A stretch of DNA of 43,095 bases from a virus. The stretch is from IMG/VR virus record IMGVR_UViG_3300024518_005059, positions 1 to 43,095 of that record; one strand, written 5' to 3'. Numbering within the stretch: position 1 is the first letter of the stretch; every line of letters starts with the position of its first letter. Below the pieces are notes generated by a model that saw only the letters and a list, made by a program, of their open reading frames with translations, made no database searches and was not told the DNA's origin. The position numbers and the translations under genes are program-made. This document shows positions 13,557-22,899 of the stretch, piece by piece.

Positions 13557-14243
13557 TCACCTCATTCTGTGAGCACTAAAGTTATAGGAGTCACACAGTA
13601 CGGTTATAGGGCCGCCCCCAAAATTGGTGGACCCCACAAGATGGAAGCTATCGGTCGAGGTGACCTCCCTCATGAAGGGGATCATGACATTTAAGGGGGT
13701 GCTGGCCACACTGTTGTCATATTGGAATGAAAATACGGAGCTGGCCAGAACACCGAACGAATCATGTATCGCAAATGACATGCCAAGAGGGCTCGCCACC
13801 TGCGAGCATTTCATTGTGAATGCGATAGCGAAGCTATAAAAATCAGCAACAGGGATTGTTAGGGGGGCTGTTGCTCCTGGGCCCATAGACGCTCCGCCGA
13901 ACACAGTCGATGACATCACAGATGTTGACACGTCGTAAAATGTTCCAGGCAGAGCCATACTGAAAGTAGGCGGCGAGACGCCTCCGTCCTGGCTGAACGG
14001 ATAATAGATGTTGCCGCCGACAGGCGTTTTCATCGTTCCAAGTTGAAGGTCTATTCCCTCAAAATTATGCAGCACACCATTGGACAGTGTTGAATAATTG
14101 ACCGGTGTGTGGGACGAGGGTATGTCCGACATCAGTGCTTTGTAGGATTTGGTTGACCCTCCTTGGGAGATCGGGATGTAGTCCGACGTGCTGACCAGAG
14201 GAGAGCTTATGTTTGGCAGTGACGCCTGGTTGATTATGGCCAT
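13557..14243 (-). CDS. Tail fibre/receptor-binding-like protein 2
   Basis: A 228-residue Ser/Gly/Pro-rich protein with a low charge content. Its N-terminal part (LVSTSDYIPISQGGSTKSYKA) has the Pxx-G--K/Y-A pattern that begins many fibre-type modules and resembles the gene at 14243 (TGDTFPLNQG...KKADLG). Beta-rich sequence follows. Located just before the lysis genes, where fibre genes end late operons. Probably host recognition; partner unknown. Confidence 0.55.
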   Translation of the reverse strand: MAIINQASLPNISSPLVSTSDYIPISQGGSTKSYKALMSDIPSSHTPVNYSTLSNGVLHNFEGIDLQLGTMKTPVGGNIYYPFSQDGGVSPPTFSMALPGTFYDVSTSVMSSTVFGGASMGPGATAPLTIPVADFYSFAIAFTMKCSQVASPLGMSFAIHDSFGVLASSVFSFQYDNSVASTPLNVMIPFMREVTSTDSFHLVGSTNFGGGPITVLCDSYNFSAHRMR

Positions 14244-14917
14244 TAGCCTATACGCTCCATAACGAATGTCACACTGCTTAAAGTGAGAGTGGCCCCGGCA
14301 CCGATAGTGGACCCCATCAGTATGTACCCCTCGTTAGGGAGCGGACCTAGCGGGATGTTCTCTGTCCACACCAGAGGTGCCGGCGGACTAACAGATGGGC
14401 TCCCGGAGAGACTTTGAAATGAGTCGGGTATGACGATATCTACCCCCGAGTTACGCGTGCCAATAGCTAGCTGCCATACCTGGGTCAGGTTCGACGTCGC
14501 GCTAATGGTCGCTTTAAACTCGTAGATACCTATCCCATTTGGGATAATGCTGAACCTAGGAGAGTCCCCAATCGAGAAGCCCCCCGAAACCTCAGTGGTA
14601 GGCGTCCCGGTAAATTGAAGAGCCGAATAATTTGCGGCCCCTCCGGTGGCATTAATAAGTGCCGCACTAGCCCCCGGGTAGCTCACCATTCCTCCTCCTG
14701 ACACTCTGGACGCAAGAGAGGTGTCTACCGCAGTGAAATACGAGGATATCGTGTCATTCGCAGGCGTGAAATTAACAGGAGCAGCAGACACAGGGAGTGA
14801 TCCTAGGTCGGCTTTTTTCGCGTCCGGATTAAGGCCCTGGTTCAGGGGGAAAGTATCCCCAGTGGGGCTCAGAGGTAATGTCGCGAGGGGTAGATTGGTG
14901 ATTGCGCTATCTGCCAT
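14243..14917 (-). CDS. Tail fibre/receptor-binding-like protein 1
   Basis: A 224-residue protein starting after a GGGACCATGACAAA-type leader. It is Ser/Thr/Gly/Pro-rich with few charges (SVSPPAPLVW, GATLTLSSVTF). It shares its N-terminal pattern with the following gene and overlaps it end to start by one base, so the two are related structural proteins. No enzymatic motif is seen. Confidence 0.55.
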   Translation of the reverse strand: MADSAITNLPLATLPLSPTGDTFPLNQGLNPDAKKADLGSLPVSAAPVNFTPANDTISSYFTAVDTSLASRVSGGGMVSYPGASAALINATGGAANYSALQFTGTPTTEVSGGFSIGDSPRFSIIPNGIGIYEFKATISATSNLTQVWQLAIGTRNSGVDIVIPDSFQSLSGSPSVSPPAPLVWTENIPLGPLPNEGYILMGSTIGAGATLTLSSVTFVMERIG

Positions 14918-14921
14918 TTTG

Positions 14922-15311
14922 TCATGGTCCCGTGAGTAGTATGTCTTCCGGGTCGCTAGATGACCCGATAAAATTACTGCCAGTGGAATCCGAGAGAAAA
15001 TAGAAGGTCTCTATTTCGCCGGATATCACGATCTGGCCCTTATTTTGAACGCCAGGGATACCCCCTGCTATCCGAGCGAATATATCGGAGACGCCAGACG
15101 GCTCAACAAAAGTAGTCCATGCCTCTCCCGTCCTGATGATCAGCCCAGAGTCATTAGGGGACGGAGGATCCCCAGGGTTCCCGATGTACATGTACGCATC
15201 TACTGCCCCAGTATTTTGCAGGATGTATGTGTTTCCGGGGATGAGAGTTAGAAGTGCGCTAAGGCTCTGCCAGGAGGCAGTTATGTCAATCGCTTGGGTT
15301 ATTTGTGTCAT
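14922..15311 (-). CDS. Small tail-tip-associated structural protein
   Basis: A 129-residue protein overlapping the previous stop (ATGA). It has a beta-sandwich-like low-charge composition (WQSLSALLTLIPGNTYILQN, GDPPSPNDSG). It shows a loose likeness to the 15308 protein (W--L start, then a GN-YI/FLYV piece), suggesting a pair of related fibre-accessory proteins. No known family assigned. Confidence 0.55.
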   Translation of the reverse strand: MTQITQAIDITASWQSLSALLTLIPGNTYILQNTGAVDAYMYIGNPGDPPSPNDSGLIIRTGEAWTTFVEPSGVSDIFARIAGGIPGVQNKGQIVISGEIETFYFLSDSTGSNFIGSSSDPEDILLTGP

Positions 15312-15619
15312 ACGGGCCGCACCACAGGAGGAGAGATAACTATGTCGATATCACTGGCAGTAGCTGAGCGGACGTAGGATATTAGCCTTGTTTTTCCATC
15401 GCTATGCATGGTAGATATATTATACATTCGCCCGACAAACATTGGCGTCCCAAGTGAGCTTACAGGAGGGGCCTCTTCTCCTGCCGGGCACACGTACAAA
15501 AAAGCATCATTTCCAATGACTGAAAAAATAGCACCGTGGCAGTCATTTAAGGTCTCTTTACACACTAGAGGAATCCACTGTCCGCTGGGAACAGCTATTT
15601 CTTTTGTTTTGTCTAGCAT
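15308..15619 (-). CDS. Small tail-associated structural protein
   Basis: A 103-residue protein. Longer starts up to 15694 lie inside the fibre gene. The ATG at 15619 follows TGAGGAAAAA and is 8 bases after the fibre stop, so it is chosen. The product is mostly beta-like (GQWIPLVCKETLNDCHGAIF, VGRMYNISTM). Presumed virion component by position. Confidence 0.55.
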   Translation of the reverse strand: MLDKTKEIAVPSGQWIPLVCKETLNDCHGAIFSVIGNDAFLYVCPAGEEAPPVSSLGTPMFVGRMYNISTMHSDGKTRLISYVRSATASDIDIVISPPVVRPV

Positions 15620-15626
15620 TTTTTCC

Positions 15627-16568
15627 TCATGATATTTTGTAGAATCGTATGGATGCGCTGGCAAGAGGTACGGTCGGCTCATTAGTCGTCCCAATATAAG
15701 AGCTCAATCCCCAATAAATTTGTACAGTAGTCATTGCTGGAATCATTCCGATCTCAAATATTGAAGGAGAAGCAACCTCAAATTCTGCGCTTCTCTGGTG
15801 CAAAACATACCTGTTAGACGAAGTGCTGATAATCGTCGAGAACTCAGTAGGGCTTGCGTTTAAACTATATTTTAGGTCGAATTTTGTTTTTGGATCAGTT
15901 GATCCGTATAGGTAATTTTGAAAATTAAGAGTAGATTCAGGGGAGTTAATTCCTGATCCTGTTTCTACGAGAGGCGCGAGCAAAATAACTACCCGATAAT
16001 ATCCCGGTTGATTTATCAGGCATCTATTAGTCGATGACACCCACTGAACCGGATCGCTTCCTGTATTTATATCTGCCCCGAAATTCACGGGCTGTTCCGT
16101 TAGCGTTGGTATGACAAATTGTTGGCTTGCAAAACTCGTTGCCTCCATTACCAAATTTGGGATATCTGATTTCTGAACTATCTGACCTTGCAGCGTTGTA
16201 ACATCCGTCTCAAGCGTACTTACCTGCGTAGCTGTCGGCTGCGCTTCCCACGTCGCTGGAGCTGGCGTGATAGGATCTACGCCTGCATTAGCAATCAGAG
16301 CCCGATAGACTATTCCGTTTGAGCCCATGACCATCGCATTGATGACGTACGGTATAGTGGCGTCCCATTGCAGGGTTGCTCCCATCTCGTTGATGTCTAC
16401 GCATGTAGAATAGGTCTGGTTGAATGCGTAATTGAAAGTAGTGCGCAGAGGTACTGCGGTGGACTCGTAGGCTTGGGGCCACCCAGTAGTTATGGGGAAT
16501 GTGGGGGGTGCCTTATCGCCTGTGCCGGCAAATGGCACTGTAAAAATACCGTCTGGATTACGTGCCAT
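15627..16568 (-). CDS. Tail fibre-like protein
   Basis: A 313-residue protein directly following the gpI-like gene, the usual place of the first fibre gene. The N-terminal third has the FAGTGDKAPPTFPITTGWP type of baseplate-attachment segment and a short repeat (SNGIVYRALIANAGVDP) seen in fibres. A helical heptad region (STLETDVTTLQGQI, about 130-145) fits a trimeric stalk, and the C-terminal half looks like a beta-sandwich head. Host-range function is inferred. Confidence 0.7.
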   Translation of the reverse strand: MARNPDGIFTVPFAGTGDKAPPTFPITTGWPQAYESTAVPLRTTFNYAFNQTYSTCVDINEMGATLQWDATIPYVINAMVMGSNGIVYRALIANAGVDPITPAPATWEAQPTATQVSTLETDVTTLQGQIVQKSDIPNLVMEATSFASQQFVIPTLTEQPVNFGADINTGSDPVQWVSSTNRCLINQPGYYRVVILLAPLVETGSGINSPESTLNFQNYLYGSTDPKTKFDLKYSLNASPTEFSTIISTSSNRYVLHQRSAEFEVASPSIFEIGMIPAMTTVQIYWGLSSYIGTTNEPTVPLASASIRFYKIS

Positions 16569-17198
16569 TTATGCCTCTATTATTGGTCTAGCAAATGGAG
16601 CTGTGTTAAAAGGAGAGCCTACACCAGCGAACCCAAAAACAGGCCCATCTACGATTACTATTGTCACGCCTACTGCGGCTGGACGCGTAACCACCCCAGC
16701 ATTGACAAATGCTTGAACTACCTCGATGAGCTGGCTGGTATCTATGGTGACGAACATGTTCATATTTTGAGCATCGGAGACCACAGCATTTTCAAAAACT
16801 AACAACAATATATCACGTATATCTTTCGCGCTGCAATCGGTAACTGCTTGTCTTGCCTTAACTTTTATTAGTTTTCTGAACTCGGGATCAGGCATTGGAG
16901 TTGTCCCTTGAGCGGTCGATCCAAAAGGCAAAGTATTGAACGGACTCCCTATCGGATCGAAACCAAAAGCCTGTGTAGTAGTCTGAATTCCCGGTCTCTC
17001 AGTCACCCCATATCTGTACCCAATAAAATCAAGCCACACTCCACTTGCCGTGTCTACGTTAGATTCTGCCGGTAATTGTGCCAACACCGTCAACATCTCT
17101 GTTTCGAGTATGCCGCCTTTTGCGGCCTCAAGGGCCTGGATATTTGTGCCCTTATATTGGACGGCTAGCCATTTTATATTTTCCGCTAATGCGCCCAT
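16569..17198 (-). CDS. Baseplate protein, gpI-like (DUF2612 type)
   Basis: A 209-residue protein immediately after gpJ (TAATG overlap). It carries the DUF2612 signature: VDTASGVWLDFIGYRYGVTE and the repeated FGFDPIGSPFNTLPFG / FGFAGVGSPFNTAPF segments. In P2/Mu-like tails this protein bridges baseplate and fibres. Length is typical. Confidence 0.82.
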   Translation of the reverse strand: MGALAENIKWLAVQYKGTNIQALEAAKGGILETEMLTVLAQLPAESNVDTASGVWLDFIGYRYGVTERPGIQTTTQAFGFDPIGSPFNTLPFGSTAQGTTPMPDPEFRKLIKVKARQAVTDCSAKDIRDILLLVFENAVVSDAQNMNMFVTIDTSQLIEVVQAFVNAGVVTRPAAVGVTIVIVDGPVFGFAGVGSPFNTAPFARPIIEA

Positions 17199-18421
17199 TA
17201 TGCCACCGTCACAGAGATGCTGTTTTCGTTTACGATCAGACGCTGATTCAAGTTCGGAGTAATCACCGATTGCGGGGTGCCTGATCCTTGTATCTCTTGA
17301 GATAGGGCTGTCACCTCAAAGCCTGTCACCGAATTTATCGGCGTGTACAGGCGACTCTCGTAGGAGGGCTCACTTATGTTGATGCCGCTAGAATCGAACT
17401 GAGAATTCCCTTGCGCGTCTGTGCACGATGAAAAAGTGCCATTAAAATACTCGATTATTCGGGATTTAATCTGTCCGATCACATTGCTGGTAGCTGAAAA
17501 AAGCTGAATAGTCATGCTAATAGAAACAGTAAGCAGCTCTGCCGGGTAGTAGTAGATGGTTATGTCATCAGTTCCACCGTTGGTGGGAACTATTACAGCC
17601 GTCTGTATTGCCGTATTTCCCCCTTCAGTATTCGCACCTACGGTCTTTACTGCTATTGCGTTACCGATGTCTTGTGCCACGCCCCCTTCAACAATGACAG
17701 CAATAGAGTGCGGCAGTAGAGTGACGCCTTGAATTATGACATTTGTAGACCCCGTGTTATCGAATACTTTTGTCGCTGTAACTCCTTGTGTGGCAAGCAC
17801 TGAGCTCCTTATCGCCTCTAATGTGGATAGGGCGTTTTGATTGATCCGAGCGTAATAGGAGTTCAAGAAGGCAGCGTCTGTCTGTTCTGCTGTCCCTAGT
17901 GTTCCAGCGGATGAATTGTTAATCGTCTCCCAGCCTGGCACTACATCCACTATCTGAGTCAGAGTGGAGGCGTCAATAGGGATTGCGCCTGTTTGTTCAG
18001 ATGAGAAATTACCAGATCCGTTTCCTGTTGGGTCTAGAGTTATGGGGGCGGACGCAAGAAAGACATTTCCGCTTGTTGTTTTTGCTCTTGAACCTGAAGG
18101 AATAACGGTGGCTGGCACTCCGGTCACTTGAGCTGTGACAACTGAGGAGGTAGCGGGAAGCCTCACGATATTAAACGGTGCCCCGAACGAGTCCAAGAGT
18201 GCGCCTGTGGCCGTAAGAATGTTCATCGCATTGAAGAGCTGAACGACAGACGCATCTAGCGTCGCGAAATTCAGAGAGTCTATTCCGATTAGCTGGCCTT
18301 GCGGGGTCTGCGCGCTTACATCCAGGTCTGATCCTAGGGAGTTTTTATACGCAGTTTCAAGTTGCGTTTTGTACTGGGCCAGAGTGGTGCCCGTGATGCC
18401 GTCACTAGTGATTGTAGCCAT
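17198..18421 (-). CDS. Baseplate wedge protein, gpJ-like
   Basis: A 407-residue protein. The N-terminal region (AQTPQGQLIGIDSL, ATGALLDSFGAPFNIVRLPA) and the middle (GWETINNSSAGTLGTAEQTD, FLNSYYARI) are characteristic of the baseplate_J family. It forms the baseplate periphery with the gp25-like and gpI-like proteins encoded on either side, the conserved W-J-I order. Confidence 0.92.
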   Translation of the reverse strand: MATITSDGITGTTLAQYKTQLETAYKNSLGSDLDVSAQTPQGQLIGIDSLNFATLDASVVQLFNAMNILTATGALLDSFGAPFNIVRLPATSSVVTAQVTGVPATVIPSGSRAKTTSGNVFLASAPITLDPTGNGSGNFSSEQTGAIPIDASTLTQIVDVVPGWETINNSSAGTLGTAEQTDAAFLNSYYARINQNALSTLEAIRSSVLATQGVTATKVFDNTGSTNVIIQGVTLLPHSIAVIVEGGVAQDIGNAIAVKTVGANTEGGNTAIQTAVIVPTNGGTDDITIYYYPAELLTVSISMTIQLFSATSNVIGQIKSRIIEYFNGTFSSCTDAQGNSQFDSSGINISEPSYESRLYTPINSVTGFEVTALSQEIQGSGTPQSVITPNLNQRLIVNENSISVTVA

Positions 18422-18424
18422 GCG

Positions 18425-18793
18425 TCATCCTATGAGAGTTTCGGTGGATGTTGAAAGCGACAAACTTCCAAAGCTCGTCTCCACCGTAGCGGAATATGTG
18501 AATTGCCGCGTATCTTTTTCGAATAGGGCCTGGGTTTCATTCACAGAAATAACGTCCTCTTCTTTCGATATCTCGCCCGTCAAGATGGACGTTATCAGGC
18601 CTGTGTCTACAGGCTTTTCGAAAATCTCTTGAAGGTATGGAACGCCCTGCGTGGTGTCGAGAAACCACTCACCCAAGAAAAAGCGCAATCTTTCTTCGAG
18701 TTTCTCTTTCAGCGCATTAATTCCTGTGATAACAATTAGATCGTTATTTACGACATTTAAGCCTGTGATATTGTTAAAAGAAAGCGTCCTCAT
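18425..18793 (-). CDS. Baseplate wedge protein, gp25/gpW-like
   Basis: A 122-residue protein with the gp25-like core: LKEKLEERLRFFLGEWFLDTTQGVPY (broken here as RLRFFLGEWFLD and TTQGVPYLQEIF), which is the EWFLD-GVPY hallmark. It is of normal length and located between spike and gpJ. It forms the wedge core that attaches to the hub. Confidence 0.9.
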   Translation of the reverse strand: MRTLSFNNITGLNVVNNDLIVITGINALKEKLEERLRFFLGEWFLDTTQGVPYLQEIFEKPVDTGLITSILTGEISKEEDVISVNETQALFEKDTRQFTYSATVETSFGSLSLSTSTETLIG

Positions 18794-19500
18794 ACCGGCG
18801 GTCCTGATACGTCTGGCCCTGTAGTCACCGCGCTATGCAGATGCGTCTCTAGCGAGACTGTTCCGCTAACGATATCGCCAGAGCTATTGATTAGCCCGTT
18901 AGAAACTTGCACGGGCGCAGTGTTGTTTATTTCAACGTCCCCATTGATTGTAACATTTCCGTTAAGCTCGATCACCGGTGCAGTTGCGGTCACTTTTTGC
19001 ACACCTACAGCTGTCACTTCATTCTCTTCGACGGCGACATAAGTTGTCCCCGCAGCGTTTTGAATCGTTATTGCGTCTGTTTTTGCAGGGGTGTTTGTCA
19101 AGTTCCCAAATCCCGGAATTGCTACGCCGTCCTTTATCTGGAATAGACCGCCAGATCTCTGTGGGGCCGACTGGGCGTAGCTGACTTTGAACGCGCTTAG
19201 GTCTCGGCTCGAAAAACAGACCATAACAGGATCATCTTTTTCGAGCGGGAACTGAATTGAAAACTTTTTACTCGAAGGAAAAAGGGTGGGGACATCCACT
19301 AAGGCAGGCAGTTCCATTCTCGTGCCATCCGTCTTGAGCCGGTCTATAGCAAGCTGCACCGTTGCCCTACGTTTCGCAGCATCGTAACTCACGATCAGCC
19401 CAGGCATCATGGTAAAAATGAACTTCATACGCTGATCGAATGCGAAATTGAACCAGTCTGTCAGGTTGTCGTACTCTTTTTCTCGGTTGATATTTGTCAT
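18790..19500 (-). CDS. Baseplate spike protein, gpV/gp45-like
   Basis: A 236-residue protein. The ATG at 19500 overlaps the hub stop (ATGA) and is preceded by GGAGG; a longer frame from 19527 lacks support. An N-terminal OB-fold region contains the Mu gp45-like DDPVMVCFSSRDLSAF segment. Then follows a repetitive beta-helix part (PVIELNGNVTINGDVEI) and a C-terminal THLHSAVTTGPDVSGPP, the HxH metal-binding tip. It pierces the outer membrane. Confidence 0.9.
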   Translation of the reverse strand: MTNINREKEYDNLTDWFNFAFDQRMKFIFTMMPGLIVSYDAAKRRATVQLAIDRLKTDGTRMELPALVDVPTLFPSSKKFSIQFPLEKDDPVMVCFSSRDLSAFKVSYAQSAPQRSGGLFQIKDGVAIPGFGNLTNTPAKTDAITIQNAAGTTYVAVEENEVTAVGVQKVTATAPVIELNGNVTINGDVEINNTAPVQVSNGLINSSGDIVSGTVSLETHLHSAVTTGPDVSGPPV

Positions 19501-20357
19501 GTTTGGGAGCCTCCGTAAGGCACGCACTGTATCATGGTGCGATAGGTGCCGTCCCAGTTGTCTCCTTCATGTGTGGTCTGGATTATCTTGTAGAAACCCT
19601 CTGTATTCTTTGGGGTTTTTTGAACAAAGTAATCATTGAAGCTGGAATTTTGGACTACATCGCTTTCGATTTTTACGATGCCGCCCACAATTAGCTTGGC
19701 ATTCAAAAGGCATGTCGCGTTTACTCCCCTGTCTGTTTGCACTGCTGTTTTAACGAGGCCCGTTCCACTATTTAAGACAAAAACATCTCCGGACTGCGCA
19801 GAGGTGATTTCTCCTTTTTTTGATATCAAAATTTCCGAGTCCTTCTCGAACCATTGATACCCGATAGGCTGCAAGAGCTGATCAAGCACGTCTCCCGTGC
19901 GCCCCGAGAATGAGAAATTATCTAGCGTAATATCTCCGGGGATCTCATTTACGGCAGATTCGGCAAATGTCAGCGAAAACGTAGGAAGTGCATCTAGCAC
20001 TATTTGGCGCAAAGATATCGACCCCGAATAACTCTTTGAAAATACAGCATCTTTTACAGAGAAAATCCTTCCTCCAAAAAAAACACTAGTCTTTCTGTTG
20101 GCTTGATCATCCTCTTGTGCCACACGAAGAACATCACCGTCGTGCAGCAGAGGAGGGTCTCCGTCGCCGTAACCTGCTGATACTCTTATTCTTTTCCCTC
20201 TTTCTCGCGCAAACTCTTTGGTCTGATCGGCCAAATTAAAAACAGTAACCATCCCCTCAGCAGTCGCGCTAGAGATCAATTTTTTTATGCTAAACGAAAT
20301 CTTGAACGTGTTAGGTACGTTTATTGCCGCGCCCCCATCGCCTATTTGCACCGTCAT
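19497..20357 (-). CDS. Baseplate hub protein (gp27/gpD-like)
   Basis: A 286-residue protein. The ATG at 20357 comes 5 bases after the previous stop; the longer frame from 20414 lies inside the previous gene. The N-terminal half is beta-rich (TFKISFSIKKLISSATAEG, RVSAGYGDGDPPLLHDGDV), and the middle has the hub segment IGYQWFEKDSEILISKKGE. The size and place before the spike match the Pam3/Mu-like hub, which sits under the tube and carries the spike. Confidence 0.75.
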   Translation of the reverse strand: MTVQIGDGGAAINVPNTFKISFSIKKLISSATAEGMVTVFNLADQTKEFARERGKRIRVSAGYGDGDPPLLHDGDVLRVAQEDDQANRKTSVFFGGRIFSVKDAVFSKSYSGSISLRQIVLDALPTFSLTFAESAVNEIPGDITLDNFSFSGRTGDVLDQLLQPIGYQWFEKDSEILISKKGEITSAQSGDVFVLNSGTGLVKTAVQTDRGVNATCLLNAKLIVGGIVKIESDVVQNSSFNDYFVQKTPKNTEGFYKIIQTTHEGDNWDGTYRTMIQCVPYGGSQT

Positions 20358-20364
20358 GTTTCGC

Positions 20365-20718
20365 TTAAATAACTCCACTGGGGATCTCCGATGGGGGGAA
20401 ATACACCAGATCATGCGTGACGCCCCACGGGCTCCTAGATGTTAGGTCTGGATCTCCTGGGACTAGAGGGGTCACATAGATTCTGCCGACCATGGGGCTA
20501 TTAAGGTTTCTGCCTATGTAATTATAGGTAGTTAGTTTTTGGCCCTGAACGATCTGAACTTCCGTCGCTGTGAATAGTTTTAAATCGGCGTACCACCCAG
20601 TGGGGACGCTGACGCAGTCCTGATCTAGGTATCTTAATCGCAGCTCTATTTTTTGGCTCCCAACGGTCGTCGTTATCAGTTGGTCGGCTTCAGAGCCTAT
20701 AGATAGTATTTGTGCCAT
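20365..20718 (-). CDS. Baseplate plug protein (Pam3 gp18-like)
   Basis: A 117-residue protein. The pattern QKIELRLRYLD, GWYADLKLF and a late MVGRIYVTP piece resembles the plug-type proteins that seal the tube end in cyanophage Pam3-type baseplates. It stands between a Dit-like protein and the hub, as expected. Identification is from pattern and order only. Confidence 0.62.
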   Translation of the reverse strand: MAQILSIGSEADQLITTTVGSQKIELRLRYLDQDCVSVPTGWYADLKLFTATEVQIVQGQKLTTYNYIGRNLNSPMVGRIYVTPLVPGDPDLTSRSPWGVTHDLVYFPPSEIPSGVI

Positions 20719-20719
20719 T

Positions 20720-21385
20720 TTAATCCCCTGGTGTCACCGGATTTAGGGCTGCGCGAGTTTTGTTCGTGAAAGCGTTAAAAGTCTGAATCGATAGAGTGTC
20801 TTTTTGCGCGGAGCTGCCCTCTTGCGCCTGTCGTACTCCATTGTTGACAGTGCTTGCCTGATTGTCGGCAGCCCCAGTAATATTTGACTCAGGGAGCTCG
20901 GTGGTTTGTGTGTTCGCTATTAGGGCCTCCTTGAACTTTAGCCGAGCAACCAGAGATCTCCCGGTGGATTGGTCCTTATCGACTGAAACGTCCGTTAGAA
21001 TCAAATTATTGTATGTTTTCAGGAGGGTTACGACTGTAACTAGATTCCGTCTTTGGATCTGTAGAAGAATTCTCTCCCACCCCTCGCGGTCTCGGTATGG
21101 CGTGAGCAGCGTCGTGAATCGCTGCACCAGAATATCGGACACTACGGCGAGCATTTCGAGCTCTAGAGGCTTGATGAATGCGTGGTCGGTGAGGGTCGCC
21201 CCGGTTTCAATCGGGTAATCTGTGGTGCCCACACTAACGGTATGTTTTTCTTCAGGTATGTAGTCGAAAACGCCCACAAGGCTCAATATCTGAGACTTGA
21301 CCGTCGTAATCACAAGAAAAGACGCCTCAGAAACTATGGCATTTAAGGGGGATGAAATGTAGTCAGAAGTCTGAATATTGCTCAT
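20720..21385 (-). CDS. Baseplate/tail-tip protein, Dit-like
   Basis: A 221-residue protein starting 4 bases inside the end of the tape measure gene. The segment YPIETGATLTDHAFIKPLEL is typical of Dit-type N-terminal domains, followed by REGWERILLQIQRRNLVTVV and LILTDVSVDKD. The C-terminus is low-complexity (Gln/Asn/Thr). It probably forms the ring joining tube and baseplate. Confidence 0.7.
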   Translation of the reverse strand: MSNIQTSDYISSPLNAIVSEASFLVITTVKSQILSLVGVFDYIPEEKHTVSVGTTDYPIETGATLTDHAFIKPLELEMLAVVSDILVQRFTTLLTPYRDREGWERILLQIQRRNLVTVVTLLKTYNNLILTDVSVDKDQSTGRSLVARLKFKEALIANTQTTELPESNITGAADNQASTVNNGVRQAQEGSSAQKDTLSIQTFNAFTNKTRAALNPVTPGD

Positions 21386-22671
21386 TGTTCTATCCCGCTG
21401 TCGAAAGTGTTAATGCTATTTTTTAGCTTCGTCGCTAGTTGCCCCGCCACATTTTCGCCAATTTCCTTGGGGCTAGCATTTGCCCCGTTAACTGTTATTC
21501 CGCCTACGCTGACAGACAGATTTTGAGTGAAAGCTTTCGTGCCAAATCCTGCTCCCGATGGCGCAAGCACTCTTTGGGTGCGGTCTCTTAAAAGGTCAAA
21601 AGGGATCTTCTCGCGTTTCTTTTTTGTCTGCTCTTCTTCGACCAGCTTAACTACGAGCTCTTTTGGTTTTTTAAATATTTCGTCTATTTTTTTTAAAAAA
21701 TCCCGAACAAGCTTAATGCTCAGTAGCCATTTTTTTGTTTTTGCGACTAAAATACCCGTAACACTGTTGAACCCTCTGAAATATCCGATAATATCATCCA
21801 GGGCCAGAACTATCCCAGTCAGTGCGCCAACCACCCCTAGAAAGCGCACCGATGAGAGTCCTATGGCTGCTATGCGGGCCTTTATGAACCACCCTGTGAG
21901 GAGCCCCAGAGCCACAGCGGCAGCCTTAAAGAGAGCGGAAAAATCGCGAGCTCTCAAAATTATGGCTTCTGTCTTTTCTAGTAGTTTTGATATCGGAGGT
22001 AAAACTTTTGACACCAAATTCACACTCAACCTGAAAAGAACAGTGCGAAGCTCAGTTAGTGCCTGAGTGAACTTTCTTGCGTTTTGTACGTTCTTTTGTG
22101 TGATGAGCCCGAGCGTTTTAGATTTTTTTATCAGCCGATCAAACTCTTTGGGCGACTGCTGCAAAATTCTAATCGTGGCATCGTTTAGTCCGAGCGATTT
22201 TGCAAGATCAAATTGCTGGACGCGATTAAGCCGCTGGAACACTCGGTTCAGCTCTCGCATTAGCTGAGCAGCATTTTTTAGACCGCCCGCGCCCCCTCGG
22301 ACATTAACTCCAAAACGCGCAAAGGTAAGGCCAAAATCGCCGGCCCCTCTTGCTGTTTTTGCCAGGGCTGCCGTGAGCTGGCTAAGGCTCCCCTTCATTA
22401 CGTCCGCAGATTCGCCGGAGCTCTCTGCTACGAACATAAAGGATTGCAGCTCACCAACAGTGATGCCGATACTACGCGATAGGCCGTCTAGCTCATTGAC
22501 TATTCGAGAGGTGCCCAGTATTAATTTGGTGCCGCCAAAAGTAGTAAGGAGGGTGGTGCCAATTTTTAGGATTTGTCCTTCGATCGCCTTGAAAGATTTT
22601 GCTACTTTTTGAAATCCAGAACGATCTGATTCTACTCGGAAAACCGTGAGGAATGTGTCAAGGATAGTCAT
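21382..22671 (-). CDS. Tail tape measure protein
   Basis: A 429-residue protein. It is helical with hydrophobic patches (about 240-290, FKAAAVALGLLTGWFIKARI and VVGALTGIVLALDDIIGYF) and Gly-rich turns (ARGAGDFGL, RGGAGGL), as in tape measures. It follows the frameshifted chaperone, the conserved order. By the usual rule of about 0.15 nm per residue it implies a short tail near 65 nm. The C-terminal part is beta-like and may bind the hub. Confidence 0.85.
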   Translation of the reverse strand: MTILDTFLTVFRVESDRSGFQKVAKSFKAIEGQILKIGTTLLTTFGGTKLILGTSRIVNELDGLSRSIGITVGELQSFMFVAESSGESADVMKGSLSQLTAALAKTARGAGDFGLTFARFGVNVRGGAGGLKNAAQLMRELNRVFQRLNRVQQFDLAKSLGLNDATIRILQQSPKEFDRLIKKSKTLGLITQKNVQNARKFTQALTELRTVLFRLSVNLVSKVLPPISKLLEKTEAIILRARDFSALFKAAAVALGLLTGWFIKARIAAIGLSSVRFLGVVGALTGIVLALDDIIGYFRGFNSVTGILVAKTKKWLLSIKLVRDFLKKIDEIFKKPKELVVKLVEEEQTKKKREKIPFDLLRDRTQRVLAPSGAGFGTKAFTQNLSVSVGGITVNGANASPKEIGENVAGQLATKLKNSINTFDSGIEQ

Positions 22672-22674
22672 TGA

Positions 22675-22899
22675 TTACCTCCGGTTGTTTTTTGCGGCTT
22701 GCGCCTCGTGATGCTTGGCTTGCTGCTCCTCGTTGAAGTTTAGCACATCTACTATTTCATTCATTCTGACAAAATCATCCAGGGGAAGCGCGTGAATATC
22801 AGAGTAGGTACAGAGGCCGCGCAAAATGGGGGCGACTAAAAATGGGCTGATGCTCTTCGTTACCTCGGTGCGGTAGGGGGCTCTCCCGCTGCTCCGATT
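22675..22899 (-). CDS. -1 frame extension of the tail assembly chaperone (gpT-type part)
   Basis: Directly after the chaperone gene the -1 frame is open for 74 codons, with no usable start of its own, and ends 3 bases before the tape measure start. It reads CTYSDIHALPLDDFVRMNEI and ends in a charged helix (FNEEQQAKHHEAQAAKNNRR), the kind of sequence seen in T-parts of G/GT chaperone pairs. A run of seven A (minus strand, 22898-22904) in GCC-AAA-AAA-ATC is the likely slip site. The fusion would have about 214 residues. Confidence 0.7.
   Translation of the reverse strand, partial: NRSSGRAPYRTEVTKSISPFLVAPILRGLCTYSDIHALPLDDFVRMNEIVDVLNFNEEQQAKHHEAQAAKNNRR

Noticed and set aside
13557-14917. Diversity-generating retroelement acting on the fibre genes
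   Set aside because: No reverse transcriptase gene and no template/variable repeat pair seen; the two fibre genes are only diverged paralogues.
21527-22066. 179-codon plus-strand frame opposite the tape measure gene
   Set aside because: No ribosome site, and it lies wholly antisense to a confidently identified gene in a uniform operon.
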